Assembly: GCF_025370785.1 (NCBI RefSeq)
Contig: NZ_JAMXFA010000031.1
Coordinates: 1-64,000 of the forward strand
From: Laspinema olomoucense D3b
GTDB taxonomy: Bacteria; Cyanobacteriota; Cyanobacteriia; Cyanobacteriales; Laspinemataceae
Direction of reading: 5' to 3'
Length of the DNA: 64,000 nt
Positions 19,525-38,337 of the stretch are shown in pieces. Below the pieces are notes generated by a model. It had not been told where the DNA came from and searched no databases. It saw only the letters and a program-made list of their open reading frames with translations. Position 1 is the stretch's first letter, and every line of letters begins with the position of its first letter. A program made the position numbers and the translations under genes.

Positions 19525-21573
19525 CTAAGGATTGACTTTCCACAATTTGATGGTGTCATCAAAGCTGCCGCTGACTAGGGTTTTGCCGCTTTTGCTAAAG
19601 GCGACTCCCACCCAATCGGTATGTCCCTTGAGGGTTCCGACTTGGGAACCTGTGTCCATTTTCCACAGCTTAATCGTGCCGCCGAGGTCTCCAGAGGCGA
19701 GGGTTTGGCCATCGGGGTTAAAGGCGACGGAGTGCACCTGTTCGGAATGACCCTTGAGGGTCCGGATGGGTAGGCCACTGCTAAAATCCCAGAGTTTGAC
19801 GGTTTTATCCCAACTTCCCGAGGCGATGGTATTGCCATCGGGACTGAAGGCGACGGACCAGACGGCATCGGAATGTCCTAACAGGGTGCGGATCAGTTTG
19901 CCGGTTTGCCAGTTCCAGAGTTTCACAGTGCCATCGGTACTGCCAGAGGCAAGGGTTTGACCATCGGCACTAAAGGCAACGGACTGGACCTCTTGGGAAT
20001 GACCGATGAAACTGCGAACTTCTGAACCGGCGAGTCCAGAGTAGTTGTTGGCATGGAGTCGCCAAACTTTGATGCTCTTATCGAAGCTGCCGGAGGCGAG
20101 ACTTTGACTATCGGGACTGAAGGCGACGGAGAAGACTCCAGCTTTATGGCCCTTCAGGGTCCCGAGCAATTCCCCGGTTCTGAGGTCCCAAAGTTTGATG
20201 GTTTTATCCGCACTGCCGGAGGCGAGGAAGTGGCCATTGGGACTGACCGCGAGGGTCCATACTGGGTCAGAATGACCGCTGAGAATGCGAAGGGGAACGC
20301 GAACGTTATTGGTGCTAACGTGCCAGAGTTGAATAGTGCCATCGGTACTGCCGGAGGCGATCGTACTGCCATCGGGACTGACGGCCACGGACCAGACGGG
20401 TCCCGAGGCGATCGCCAAGGTCCGCATGGGTTGGACTGTGGACATCGGATAGCTAGACTCCTCGCGGAATGACGGGAGTGTGTAAGACAGTTCCGGATGT
20501 TTAAGCCGATACATCATCTGCGGCGGTGGCGGTGGCGGTTCCGAGGGTTCCTGCTGGAAACTCACCGGGACCGAAGTGGGTGCACGATAGCCGAGGGTCA
20601 TAGACAAAACCGCGATCGCCGCCCCACCCACAAAGGTTGCTACCCGTTTGTTCGGCGGGGGTAAGACCGCTTCTAAGTTGGGAGCATTCAAAGCTTTGAG
20701 GGCTTCAGCACTGGAGGAATAGCGCTGATTGACATCCCGCTGCACCAGGGTATCGAGAACCCGGCTTAACTGAAGACTCACGGGTTGCGTGAGATATTCA
20801 GACCAGACCCAACTTTCCGTTTTAATGCTGTACAAATCAAAGGGCGGCAGTCCGGTTAACAAATGCAAGCAGGTGACACCAAGACTGTACAGGTCACTCC
20901 CTTGAACCGCTTGGCCTTTGGTTTGTTCGGGGGCGGCATATTCTGCCGAACCCAGGACCGTGGCGGAACTCCTCGAATTCATCCTTGTGGGATGTTCTAC
21001 GGTGCCAAAATCAACGAGAATAATTTTGCCATCCCTGCGGCGACGAATGAGGTTCTCGGGTTTAATATCCCGATGAATCAACAAACTGTTGTGAACAAAT
21101 TTCAACACCGGCAGAACATCGGTGAGAACTTGACGAATTTTTTTCTCATTAAAGGGGCCGCTTTCAGCGAGTTCAGCGGCTAAATTTTGGCCTTCGACAT
21201 ATTCTTGGATTAAATAGTGACTGGCATTATCTTCAAAAGAAGCATAGAGTTCGGGAATTAGCGGGTGCTGGGTCAGTTCATCCAGAAGCATGATTTCTGA
21301 GGTCAATGCTCTCGGGGATCCAGGAGTAGCCCCTCGGAATGGGGCGATCGCCTGGTCGCTTTTTCCGGAGAAAAACTGTTTAATCGCGCAACGAGGTTTC
21401 GAGGGTTTGTCTTCATCGACCGCTAAGAAGGTGCGGCCATATTTTCCCTGACCCAGGAGTTCCAAGCAGCGGTAGCGGCTTTTTAAAAGCAGAGGTTGCC
21501 CACAGCTAGAACAATGGTCAGCATAATGGGTATTTTCTGAATTTTGGCAATCGGGATTGATGCAATGAGTCAT
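19525..21573 (-). CDS. Zinc-ribbon Ser/Thr protein kinase with WD40 propeller
   Basis: Starts with a short four-cysteine zinc-ribbon-like segment (Cys7, 12, 24, 27 counted from the longer start; CINPDC and CSSCG). A Ser/Thr kinase domain (about 37-300) follows: LLGQGKYGRTFLA, CAIKQF, LIHRDIKPENL, LVDFGTV. Then come a likely membrane helix (about 330-350), a proline-rich linker and seven WD40 repeats (about 390-683; recurrent SVAFSPDG, LASGS, IKLW). The kinase residues are intact. The propeller probably forms a protein-docking platform on the far side of the membrane or on the linker; this is inference. ATG 21573 is chosen over the upstream TTG 21582. Confidence 0.92.
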   Translation of the reverse strand: MTHCINPDCQNSENTHYADHCSSCGQPLLLKSRYRCLELLGQGKYGRTFLAVDEDKPSKPRCAIKQFFSGKSDQAIAPFRGATPGSPRALTSEIMLLDELTQHPLIPELYASFEDNASHYLIQEYVEGQNLAAELAESGPFNEKKIRQVLTDVLPVLKFVHNSLLIHRDIKPENLIRRRRDGKIILVDFGTVEHPTRMNSRSSATVLGSAEYAAPEQTKGQAVQGSDLYSLGVTCLHLLTGLPPFDLYSIKTESWVWSEYLTQPVSLQLSRVLDTLVQRDVNQRYSSSAEALKALNAPNLEAVLPPPNKRVATFVGGAAIAVLSMTLGYRAPTSVPVSFQQEPSEPPPPPPQMMYRLKHPELSYTLPSFREESSYPMSTVQPMRTLAIASGPVWSVAVSPDGSTIASGSTDGTIQLWHVSTNNVRVPLRILSGHSDPVWTLAVSPNGHFLASGSADKTIKLWDLRTGELLGTLKGHKAGVFSVAFSPDSQSLASGSFDKSIKVWRLHANNYSGLAGSEVRSFIGHSQEVQSVAFSADGQTLASGSTDGTVKLWNWQTGKLIRTLLGHSDAVWSVAFSPDGNTIASGSWDKTVKLWDFSSGLPIRTLKGHSEQVHSVAFNPDGQTLASGDLGGTIKLWKMDTGSQVGTLKGHTDWVGVAFSKSGKTLVSGSFDDTIKLWKVNP

Positions 21574-22120
21574 AATTCGCAAGCCCTTAGCACATTTAAT
21601 CTATAATAAATCTTCCCAAGCATAACCTGCGTTTCCGGTGTCCGCCCGGGGTCGAATTAAATCCCGAGATCTGGGGAGTGAGTCCCTAGATTGCGGTCTT
21701 AATCCACAAGTCATGCACCCTGGAAGCGATTTCACTCCAGTCTATCCACAAGGGATTTGGGTTTGTCTGTTTTCTCTGATTTGGAGGGCGATCGCGATCG
21801 ACGACGGAATACCTTCGCCCTTGGCTGATGCCTCATCCGGAATATCCCGTTACTTTATGCTCGTTTCTCTTCAATCGCCTCCCTCATTAGGGCGACTTTT
21901 CACCGAAGGCACTGCCTGGAAGGACGCAAGAGGTGGCTTTATTTTGTTAAGAAATGTTGCATTATCTTCCGGTTGACCTGAATCTTTGATTCCGGTCCTC
22001 CAAAAATAGGAGTGCCTTGCTCTTTGAAACCAGGACGAACTTCTGGCATCCCCAGTTTCATCGGATTTTTGTCTTCACCAGGACGGTGGACGATGCGAAT
22101 ATAATCCAAGAGTGATGGGG
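21574..22120. other. Intergenic region with a possible minus-strand coding remnant
   Basis: The left half shows nothing clear; a plus-strand 112-codon frame (21638-21976) has no recognisable features. On the minus strand from about 22150 to 21939 the frame shifted relative to the ComFB-like gene reads as protein-like sequence (YIRIVHRPGEDKNPMKLG, then PEVRPGFKEQGTPIFGGPE). It has no good start codon. It may be a frameshifted tail of the ComFB-like gene or a small overlapping gene. Confidence 0.35.
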
Positions 22121-22669
22121 TTATTGCAGAGGCATCCCATTCTGTTCAACCCACTTGGTTCGAGCGTAAATTGCGAGTTCATCCCACTGACAGGATACCG
22201 GACTCGCTTCCCCCGGGGTCGGTTTGGATTTACCTTCTTTACTGGTGGTGTAGGGACGGGGTTTGAGAAGATCACAAAATTCTGGGGGTGGAGTTTTCAG
22301 CACCTTGGGCAGAATAACGTGGATACCTTCATGAATTAAGCCTTCCAGATGGAACTGTTCGGAAGACCCTAAGCACAATCCGATCGCCGGGCGATCGTCC
22401 CCGGTGACCACATACAGATTAGGGACTCGATTCAAAATATAGGCAATGAGTTCTAACTGAAAATCCGAGCCGTCGATCACTCTTTTATATAGAGAATAGG
22501 GATAAGTTTTTAAAAGGCAATCGACTCTATCTGATACCAATTTTAACGTTAAATTTACCAGTTTTTTGTCCATAATTAAACCCGTCAATTCCTGAATTGA
22601 CAGTCTGTGGTTTTCTTCTTTAAAATTTTTACCAAAATTGACCAATTTCCCAAGAAGTTCACCCCGCAT
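22121..22669 (-). CDS. ComFB-like protein (candidate c-di-nucleotide receptor)
   Basis: 182 residues. The middle (LVSDRVDCLLKTYPYSLYK, then FQLELIAYILNRVPNLYVV) matches the pattern of the late-competence ComFB family: a helix, a short acidic linker and an [LA]-x-[AY]-x-LNR-[VL]-P core. ComFB-type proteins of cyanobacteria have been reported as c-di-GMP/c-di-AMP receptors, which fits the c-di-GMP enzymes in this window, but the match here is by eye and distant. The C-terminal about 60 residues (KPRPYTTSKEGKSKPTPG onward) are low complexity. The reading frame may have been broken near the 3' end (see the region 21939-22150). Start uncertain. Confidence 0.55.
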   Translation of the reverse strand: MRGELLGKLVNFGKNFKEENHRLSIQELTGLIMDKKLVNLTLKLVSDRVDCLLKTYPYSLYKRVIDGSDFQLELIAYILNRVPNLYVVTGDDRPAIGLCLGSSEQFHLEGLIHEGIHVILPKVLKTPPPEFCDLLKPRPYTTSKEGKSKPTPGEASPVSCQWDELAIYARTKWVEQNGMPLQ

Positions 22670-23199
22670 CTGGCAGAATGGACCAGCCCGGATAAAAGCT
22701 CAGAAATCTTACAGCCTTGGACGGCCCAGACTTCAACCCATAAGCTGTTTTGCCGAGGAGGGTGAAATCCCTGAAGTGGACAATCAAATCGCTTAAGCCT
22801 ATTTTGCCATTTTTTATCTTTAGTTAGCCTTAAAAATTGTAAAAATAAAATAAAAGTTTAGGATTACTCTAATTTTTTCCATCAAAACTTAAGATTTTTT
22901 TAAGATGCTCACAATTACCCTTGAGGTTTTCAAATTTTACCCCGGGTTGATCTGAAGTCAAAAAACGCAGCCGGTTGGGAGTTGGGGTTCGTGGGGGGGA
23001 GGAATACATTTTGGGTGGGGTTTTGGCCCTAGATTTCGGACCCGAGGGGGTGGGATTCCCGTATTTAAGCAAGCAGAAGGGAAGAATGTCCTGGCGATCG
23101 CACCCCCATGAACAGTCATCTGGGAGTCAGATTCGGCATACTAATAGATAGAGATCATCCAACCCATCCCAAACCAACGTCTCAAAACCACCAAAGACC
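22670..23199. other. Intergenic region, no gene seen
   Basis: 530 bp between the divergent ComFB-like and DUF3172 genes, so both promoters should be here. It contains an AT-rich tract (about 22800-22910) and a G-rich stretch near 22990. A 67-codon minus-strand frame (22869-23072) is compositionally odd and unlikely to be real. Confidence 0.4.
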
Positions 23200-23694
23200 A
23201 TGTATCGAAAACCAAAATCCTCGTCCCCCTTTAACTACACCTCCCTCGCGATTTTAGCTGGGGTTTTCGTGTTGGGAATCGGGATCGGTATTGCCTTTAG
23301 CTCTACCGCCAACTTTAGTCCAGAAAACGTGGCATCGCGGGAAGTCATCGATCGCAGCGCCCCTAACCCGGAACTCTGCATTCAATATGGAGCCAGTGCG
23401 ATGGTGATGGATGCTCGCATCTTCGTCACCCTTAATCCCTTCAATGTCTATATATCCCAGCCCAAAATGCAGCCGGGGTGCGTACTGCGAACCAATACCT
23501 GGAATATTCTGGAGCAACGCAAACTGGTCACTAACGATCAGGTCCGTGACTGCAAAAATCGCATGAACACCTTTGGATTCACCGGCGCCTTGGAAAATAC
23601 CCCAAGCATTAGTTGCATTTATCAGAATGACGCCGCTGGAAATCTGTTCTTCCAGGGATCTGGAGGCACCCCCGCAGAAACTGAACGCTTTTAA
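23200..23694 (+). CDS. DUF3172 family membrane-anchored protein
   Basis: 164 residues. One N-terminal membrane helix (LAILAGVFVLGIGIGIAF, about 19-36) is followed by a conserved soluble domain: PELCIQYGASAMVMDARIFV, NPFNVYIS, QPGCVLR and NTWNILEQR. These match DUF3172, which is confined to cyanobacteria and plastid-bearing eukaryotes; its function is not established. Two or more cysteines (C in LCIQYG, GCVLR, RDCKNR, SCIYQN) could form disulfides if the domain faces the lumen or periplasm. A perfect 12-bp hairpin terminator follows 31 bp after the stop. Confidence 0.85.
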   Translation: MYRKPKSSSPFNYTSLAILAGVFVLGIGIGIAFSSTANFSPENVASREVIDRSAPNPELCIQYGASAMVMDARIFVTLNPFNVYISQPKMQPGCVLRTNTWNILEQRKLVTNDQVRDCKNRMNTFGFTGALENTPSISCIYQNDAAGNLFFQGSGGTPAETERF

Positions 23695-23724
23695 GGCGCA
23701 GTTGAATTTTGCGTTTTATAAAGG

Positions 23725-23757
23725 AAAGGACGCGGAGGTTGTTCCGCGTCCTTTTGC
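23725..23757 (+). terminator. Rho-independent-type terminator after DUF3172
   Basis: AAAGGACGCGGA (23725-23736) pairs perfectly with TCCGCGTCCTTT (23743-23754) over a 6-base loop, followed by TGCATTTT. The minus-strand AMIN gene ends 39 bp further on, so the hairpin may serve both convergent genes. Confidence 0.85.
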
Positions 23758-23795
23758 ATTTTGAGCTGTGTTCATCCCACCTTTCTGAGGAAGGA

Positions 23796-25313
23796 TTACC
23801 GCCAATGTTCACTTAAACGCACTGGGAGAAGTTGTCCGGGTTCGACAATAGCGGCGACATCGGAACGCAGAAGGGAGGTGACTGCACCAGCGGCGGCACC
23901 GCCTAATAGAGGCCCTCCAGCTAAACCCCCGAGGACTGCCCCAGCAACGGCCCCTAATGCGGAGTAGCTAATCGTTCTTCTCTGGGAAATATCGCGATTG
24001 CCGTCGAGGGGTTCCGATTCAGCGAGGAAGGGGATGGCACGACCTTTGAGGATGATGGATTGGGTCTGAAAGCGGATTTGGCCTTGATCGCGCACGAAAC
24101 TGCCAATCACTGGTGTACCAACGGGGGCCACTAATTGGCCGGTGCGATCGTAAATGTCGGAATACACCAGCAGGACTTCTTGTCTGGGGAGGCGGTCTTC
24201 TAAGGCGATCGCCACGGAACCCGGATAGTTTAGAACCAAGACGGTTCCGGAAGAGAGCAACACATCCGGGGGAATATTCGTAGCGACTTCCTCCGGCATG
24301 GATGGGGGAGTTTCATCGGTTACAGGTTCGGGAGGAGTGGCGATCGCCCCGGTTGTGGGCAGGGGTTGTCCAAAGGCGAGGATACCATCAGTCTCTGGAT
24401 TTACGGCGGTGGGTGTTTCAATAGCTGGATAGGTTGGTGGCGGTGAAATTTCTGATTCTACAGTCACTGGAATCGGGGTACTCGGCGCGATCGCCTCTTG
24501 AACCGAGGCACTTTCCACCGGGGGAACCGTGATTGTGGGGGCGCTATTTACACCCGTTGAGGTTTCCACCGGCAATTCAAAGTCTAAATCCTCGGTTACT
24601 TCCAGCGATCGGGCATCTTCCACAGGGATATTTAATTCTGAGAGTTGTGGAGGCGGTGGCGGTGGCGGCACATTCAGAATGGGCATTTGCTCCAGTTCTG
24701 AGTTAGCGTTAAATTCCGCCGATTCCAGGGTGGGTGCGGGCAAGGAAATAGCTGGGGGCTGATTCGCCGCAGATTGGGGTAACATCGGCAGGGTGCGAAG
24801 GTCCCCCCTCGATTGCGTGCTCGGTTCTGTTACTGTGGTGGGTAGGGACTCGGCCAATTGCACCGCCGGACGGACCACCCAGCGATTGCTTTGTCCGATC
24901 GCCGTGACGGTGACGGCATTGGCGTCGAGGGTAACTCCTGGTGCAAATTCCATGACAATTCGGGTGAGCCCAGATTCCATTTGAGCAATCCGAATTTCCC
25001 GGACAGTCCCTTGATAAGTTTCGGCGCTGGATTGTACAGGATTGTCGCCACTGGGGATATCGATCGCAATCCGCAGGGGGTCGGTGAGAATGGAATAGTC
25101 TGGGGTGACGCCCTCGGGGACGGTTATTTGCAGTTCGTTGGTATAGGGGTCAAATTCCCAGATTCTCAGTTCCGGTGCGGAGGCGATCGCCGGGATGGGG
25201 GAACGCAAGGGGAGATCGGAGGCGATCGCCAACCCTACCCTAGGCATGGAACTACAGAAAGTCGTCACTAACAGGACTGAGGAAAACCGCCGCGCTAATC
25301 TGGCTTTGTGCAT
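23796..25313 (-). CDS. Secreted AMIN-domain protein with TrbI/VirB10-like C-terminus
   Basis: 505 residues. The N terminus looks like a signal sequence (MHKARLARRF followed by a hydrophobic stretch). Residues about 45-150 resemble the AMIN domain, which targets periplasmic proteins to cell wall or septum: LRIAIDIP, VREIRIAQ and LTRIVMEFAPG. A long Pro/Thr/Ser-rich linker (about 155-350) leads to a C-terminal domain like the TrbI/VirB10 beta domain: VLVLNYPGSVAIAL, APVGTPVIGSFVRD, GRAIPFLAES, then a Gly/Ala-rich hydrophobic segment (GAVAGAVLGGLAGGPLL). This combination occurs in cyanobacterial envelope proteins; a type IV secretion role is not implied, as no other such gene is nearby. It converges with DUF3172. 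Confidence 0.82.
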   Translation of the reverse strand: MHKARLARRFSSVLLVTTFCSSMPRVGLAIASDLPLRSPIPAIASAPELRIWEFDPYTNELQITVPEGVTPDYSILTDPLRIAIDIPSGDNPVQSSAETYQGTVREIRIAQMESGLTRIVMEFAPGVTLDANAVTVTAIGQSNRWVVRPAVQLAESLPTTVTEPSTQSRGDLRTLPMLPQSAANQPPAISLPAPTLESAEFNANSELEQMPILNVPPPPPPPQLSELNIPVEDARSLEVTEDLDFELPVETSTGVNSAPTITVPPVESASVQEAIAPSTPIPVTVESEISPPPTYPAIETPTAVNPETDGILAFGQPLPTTGAIATPPEPVTDETPPSMPEEVATNIPPDVLLSSGTVLVLNYPGSVAIALEDRLPRQEVLLVYSDIYDRTGQLVAPVGTPVIGSFVRDQGQIRFQTQSIILKGRAIPFLAESEPLDGNRDISQRRTISYSALGAVAGAVLGGLAGGPLLGGAAAGAVTSLLRSDVAAIVEPGQLLPVRLSEHWR

Positions 25314-25523
25314 GGCTTGTTAACAATTAGGTTAAAGGGATTTTTACGGGGCTAGGTTGAGATTTGAGATGCGGTTAGAGATAAATTAAATATTAAGAGT
25401 TTAAGGGACCGGACAAGGCACTCGCCTTTTGGGAATTGAGTTAAACTCTTATCCCATTTTTCCCTGTTTGTCAAGCGGTTAAATTCACTAAATTCTGTTG
25501 CAATGGAACCGGAGTATTAAGAC

Positions 25524-25754
25524 TCAGGAAAAATTTCGCCCCTTGCTAAACATAGATAGGAGCAGCGCCCCTACAATCATCCCTAATCCGGTACTTGCGG
25601 CTAAGACAAGACCCACGGGAAGCTGAATCGAACTAAATCCCAAAAACAGCAAGGAAACCGGGGTAGCATTTTGGACCGAAACTAGGGCAATTGTCACTAC
25701 CCAAATCGCGGCGATCGCACTCACTAAGGTTGGAATTAATTTGGTAATTGGCAT
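25524..25754 (-). CDS. LapA-domain (DUF1049-like) small membrane protein
   Basis: 76 residues with two membrane helices (about 8-28 and 44-66) and the LapA pattern: VSVQNATPVSLLFLGF followed by IQLPVGLVLAASTGLGMIVGA. LapA-domain proteins are small inner-membrane proteins involved in lipopolysaccharide assembly in proteobacteria; in cyanobacteria the role is not known. It lies upstream of the AMIN gene on the same strand (210 bp apart) and downstream of the phosphoglucomutase gene (68 bp), so a loose operon is possible. Confidence 0.75.
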   Translation of the reverse strand: MPITKLIPTLVSAIAAIWVVTIALVSVQNATPVSLLFLGFSSIQLPVGLVLAASTGLGMIVGALLLSMFSKGRNFS

Positions 25755-25822
25755 AATGTTTTAACCTCTTTTACAGCAACAAACGGCAGGGATTTACACC
25801 CCCGCCGTTCCCTGGAAAATTA

Positions 25823-27262
25823 CTACGCAGCAACCGGAGCCAGTTTATCGATTTTGGCCTGCATTTCTTGGCCGACTTTTTGGAGTTTTTCGGGAGAATT
25901 TGTTTCCATATAAACCCGAATCAAAGGTTCCGTTCCCGAGGGACGGAGTAACACCCAGCCACCATCTTCAAGATAGAGTTTAATCCCATCTTTGCGCCCA
26001 ACTTCTTTGACCTGAATTCCCGCGACTTCTGTCGGGGGATTTTTCAGGTAAGCGTCGAGAACTGCTGCTTTGTGGGCTTCGGTCAAATGTAAATCCAGAC
26101 GGTTGTTATAGAGAGGACCGCCCGCTTCGGCGATCACCTCTTCCACCAATTGACTCAGGGGTTTACCGGCGAAAGCGACTGCTTCAGCGACCAACATATC
26201 AGCCAGAATGCCATCTTTTTCGGGGATGTGACCCAAGATGCTCAAACCGCCGGATTCTTCACCGCCGATGAGCACATCCGTTTCCCGCATTTTTTCCCCA
26301 ACATATTTAAACCCAACAGCGGTTTCATATAGGGTTAAACCGTATTTTTCCGCCAGGTTATCGAGCAAATGAGTGGTGGCAACAGTTCGGACAATTGCGC
26401 CTTTTTTGCCTTTATTTTGGAGCAAATGCTTTGCTAATAATAGCAGGATGGTATTTGGGGTAAGAACAGTGCCTTTCTCATCGACAATCCCGAAGCGATC
26501 GGCATCCCCATCGGTTGCCAAACCCAAATCGGCACCATCTTTTTTGACTGCATCTACCAACTCCACCAGCATTTCCCCTTTGGGTTCGGGCATTCCTCCC
26601 CCAAATAGGACATCGCGCCAAGTGTGGAAGCTTTCGGTTTCGCAACCGCAATGGTCTAAAACTAGGTCTAAATAGCCCCGGGAAGTGGAATACAATGCAT
26701 CATATTTGACCTTGAGTTTCGCCTTGCGAATGGTATCCACATCCAGCAACGTGTAGATGAATTCCAAATAAGCGGGTTTAGGGTCAAAAATGGAAATTTT
26801 ATCGGTATTCTTACCCGAGGGCGGTTCATCCGATGCCTTGGCAATATTTGCCACAATGGTATCGGTTATTTCTGGGGTAGCAGGACCCGCATAATCGGGG
26901 ATATATTTAATGCCACAATAAGGGGCCGGGTTGTGGGATGCGGTGAACATCAACGCACCGGCAGTATTCAGATGGCGGGCATTATAAGCAATTACCGGAG
27001 TCGGACAATCCCGGTCCGTCATCTTGACAGTCCAACCCAAATCTACTAAGACTTCCGCCGCTGTTTGAGAAAATTGGTCGGCTAAAAAGCGGGGGTCATA
27101 AGCAATTAAAACGGGTTTATCTTTACTGTAGGCCGTTTCCAGATAAGCGGCGATCGCCCTCGTCACCTTCCGCACGTTGGCAAAGGTAAAATCTCGGGCG
27201 ATAATCCCCCGCCATCCATCGGTACCAAATACGATTTCCTCTGAGGTGCCTGCTGCACTCAT
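25823..27262 (-). CDS. Phosphoglucomutase/phosphomannomutase family protein
   Basis: About 479 residues. All signature loops of the alpha-D-phosphohexomutase family are visible: FGTDGWRG at the N terminus, the phosphoserine loop FTASHNPAPYCGIKY, the metal loop TDGDADRFG, the sugar-binding GGEESGG and the phosphate-binding RPSGTEP near the C terminus. It should interconvert hexose-1- and hexose-6-phosphates, feeding glycogen, sucrose or cell-wall sugar synthesis; which sugar (Glc or Man) cannot be decided here. ATG 27262 is preferred because the protein then starts like its relatives (MSAAGTSEEIVFGTDGW); an in-frame GTG lies at 27286. A long nonamer array lies immediately upstream, between this start and the CHAT gene. 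Confidence 0.93.
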   Translation of the reverse strand: MSAAGTSEEIVFGTDGWRGIIARDFTFANVRKVTRAIAAYLETAYSKDKPVLIAYDPRFLADQFSQTAAEVLVDLGWTVKMTDRDCPTPVIAYNARHLNTAGALMFTASHNPAPYCGIKYIPDYAGPATPEITDTIVANIAKASDEPPSGKNTDKISIFDPKPAYLEFIYTLLDVDTIRKAKLKVKYDALYSTSRGYLDLVLDHCGCETESFHTWRDVLFGGGMPEPKGEMLVELVDAVKKDGADLGLATDGDADRFGIVDEKGTVLTPNTILLLLAKHLLQNKGKKGAIVRTVATTHLLDNLAEKYGLTLYETAVGFKYVGEKMRETDVLIGGEESGGLSILGHIPEKDGILADMLVAEAVAFAGKPLSQLVEEVIAEAGGPLYNNRLDLHLTEAHKAAVLDAYLKNPPTEVAGIQVKEVGRKDGIKLYLEDGGWVLLRPSGTEPLIRVYMETNSPEKLQKVGQEMQAKIDKLAPVAA

Positions 27263-27357
27263 GTTTGCTAGTCTCTCTGAACGCACTTCACCCTAATAGT
27301 ACAGGATTTGTCCTTGGTCATTTGTGGTTCGTCCTGGGATGGGGTGGGTGGTCCTGG

Positions 27358-36032
<8,675 letters not shown>

Positions 36033-36354
36033 CGTCTAAATCTCTCGGGATGCGAATGGATAAATTAGAATCTGCTAAAAATCGACAGAGTAAATGCCAA
36101 TTCGTTCCCCTGATGGCTGGATTTTGGAGCTATTCCACCCAATTGGACAAGGGGTGCAAGCTAAGGGGGTTAATTCACTCCGGAATCTGAGGAATGAACG
36201 ACAAGCTGCACCCCCACCTCGTCCTCTCGATAGAGGACAATTTTAGTAGATAGTTCTAGCCTATCCGGGTTCTTGTCCCATCGCTTCCGTAAAATTACGG
36301 ACCTTCCCCGCCGCCAAAGTGGTCTTCACGATAACTTTACATTGGGTTGCTCGA
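36033..36354. other. Intergenic region upstream of the CHAT gene
   Basis: 322 bp. The promoter of the CHAT gene should lie here on the minus strand, but no clear -35/-10 pair was seen. No small gene was recognised. Confidence 0.4.
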
Positions 36355-36560
36355 CTCCGGATTGCCAATCTCAGTAAAACTGGAACCCACGTAAGGCACA
36401 CAGAGATTGACGGGTTTGTTTTGCGGCAAAGTTGAGCAAAGAGGAATAGGAGGGAACTGAACAGCCCAGTATAAATCCCTGCCGCTTCCAGTTCCGAGGC
36501 GATCGCAGCAATCAGCCATTGATACAATGGGGGGGGCTGATTTTAAATACAGTGTATTTC
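36355..36560 (-). pseudogene. Decayed CHAT-domain gene fragment
   Basis: The minus-strand translation reads YLKSA, then in another frame MYQWLIAAIASELEAAGI, then in a third frame CVPYVGSSFTEIGNPE. These match, in order, YLKSAQQLYNWLIAPIASDLEAAGI and [12 protein letters not shown] of the intact CHAT gene next door. The catalytic His/Cys block between them is deleted, and a run of eight C (about 36528-36536) causes one of the frameshifts. This is a remnant of a second copy of the same gene type; it cannot be functional. Confidence 0.75.
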
Positions 36561-36746
36561 CCTGATTCCGAGGATGAGTGAGACTACGCCGAAACAGGAG
36601 GGGTCAGTGGATAACTTTTTAAGGCGGTCAGTTCAAGACGGTTTGGGGCATCGCTTCCCCTTGTGGGATAACGATGAGCCATTCTAATTGATGACTGCCC
36701 TAGGGGGGAATCATCGAGGGAAATCGCTCAATGATTCGCGGGTTAC

Positions 36747-38337
<1,591 letters not shown>

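Noticed and set aside
20053-20472. 139-codon plus-strand frame opposite the WD40 repeats
   Set aside because: Complement of the WD40 repeats; no independent features.
21638-21976. 112-codon plus-strand frame
   Set aside because: No recognisable family, no ribosome site, and it overlaps minus-strand protein-like sequence at its end.
23796-25313. Type IV secretion component (VirB10/TrbI)
   Set aside because: Only the C-terminal beta-domain pattern is shared; the AMIN domain and lack of other secretion genes point to an envelope protein.
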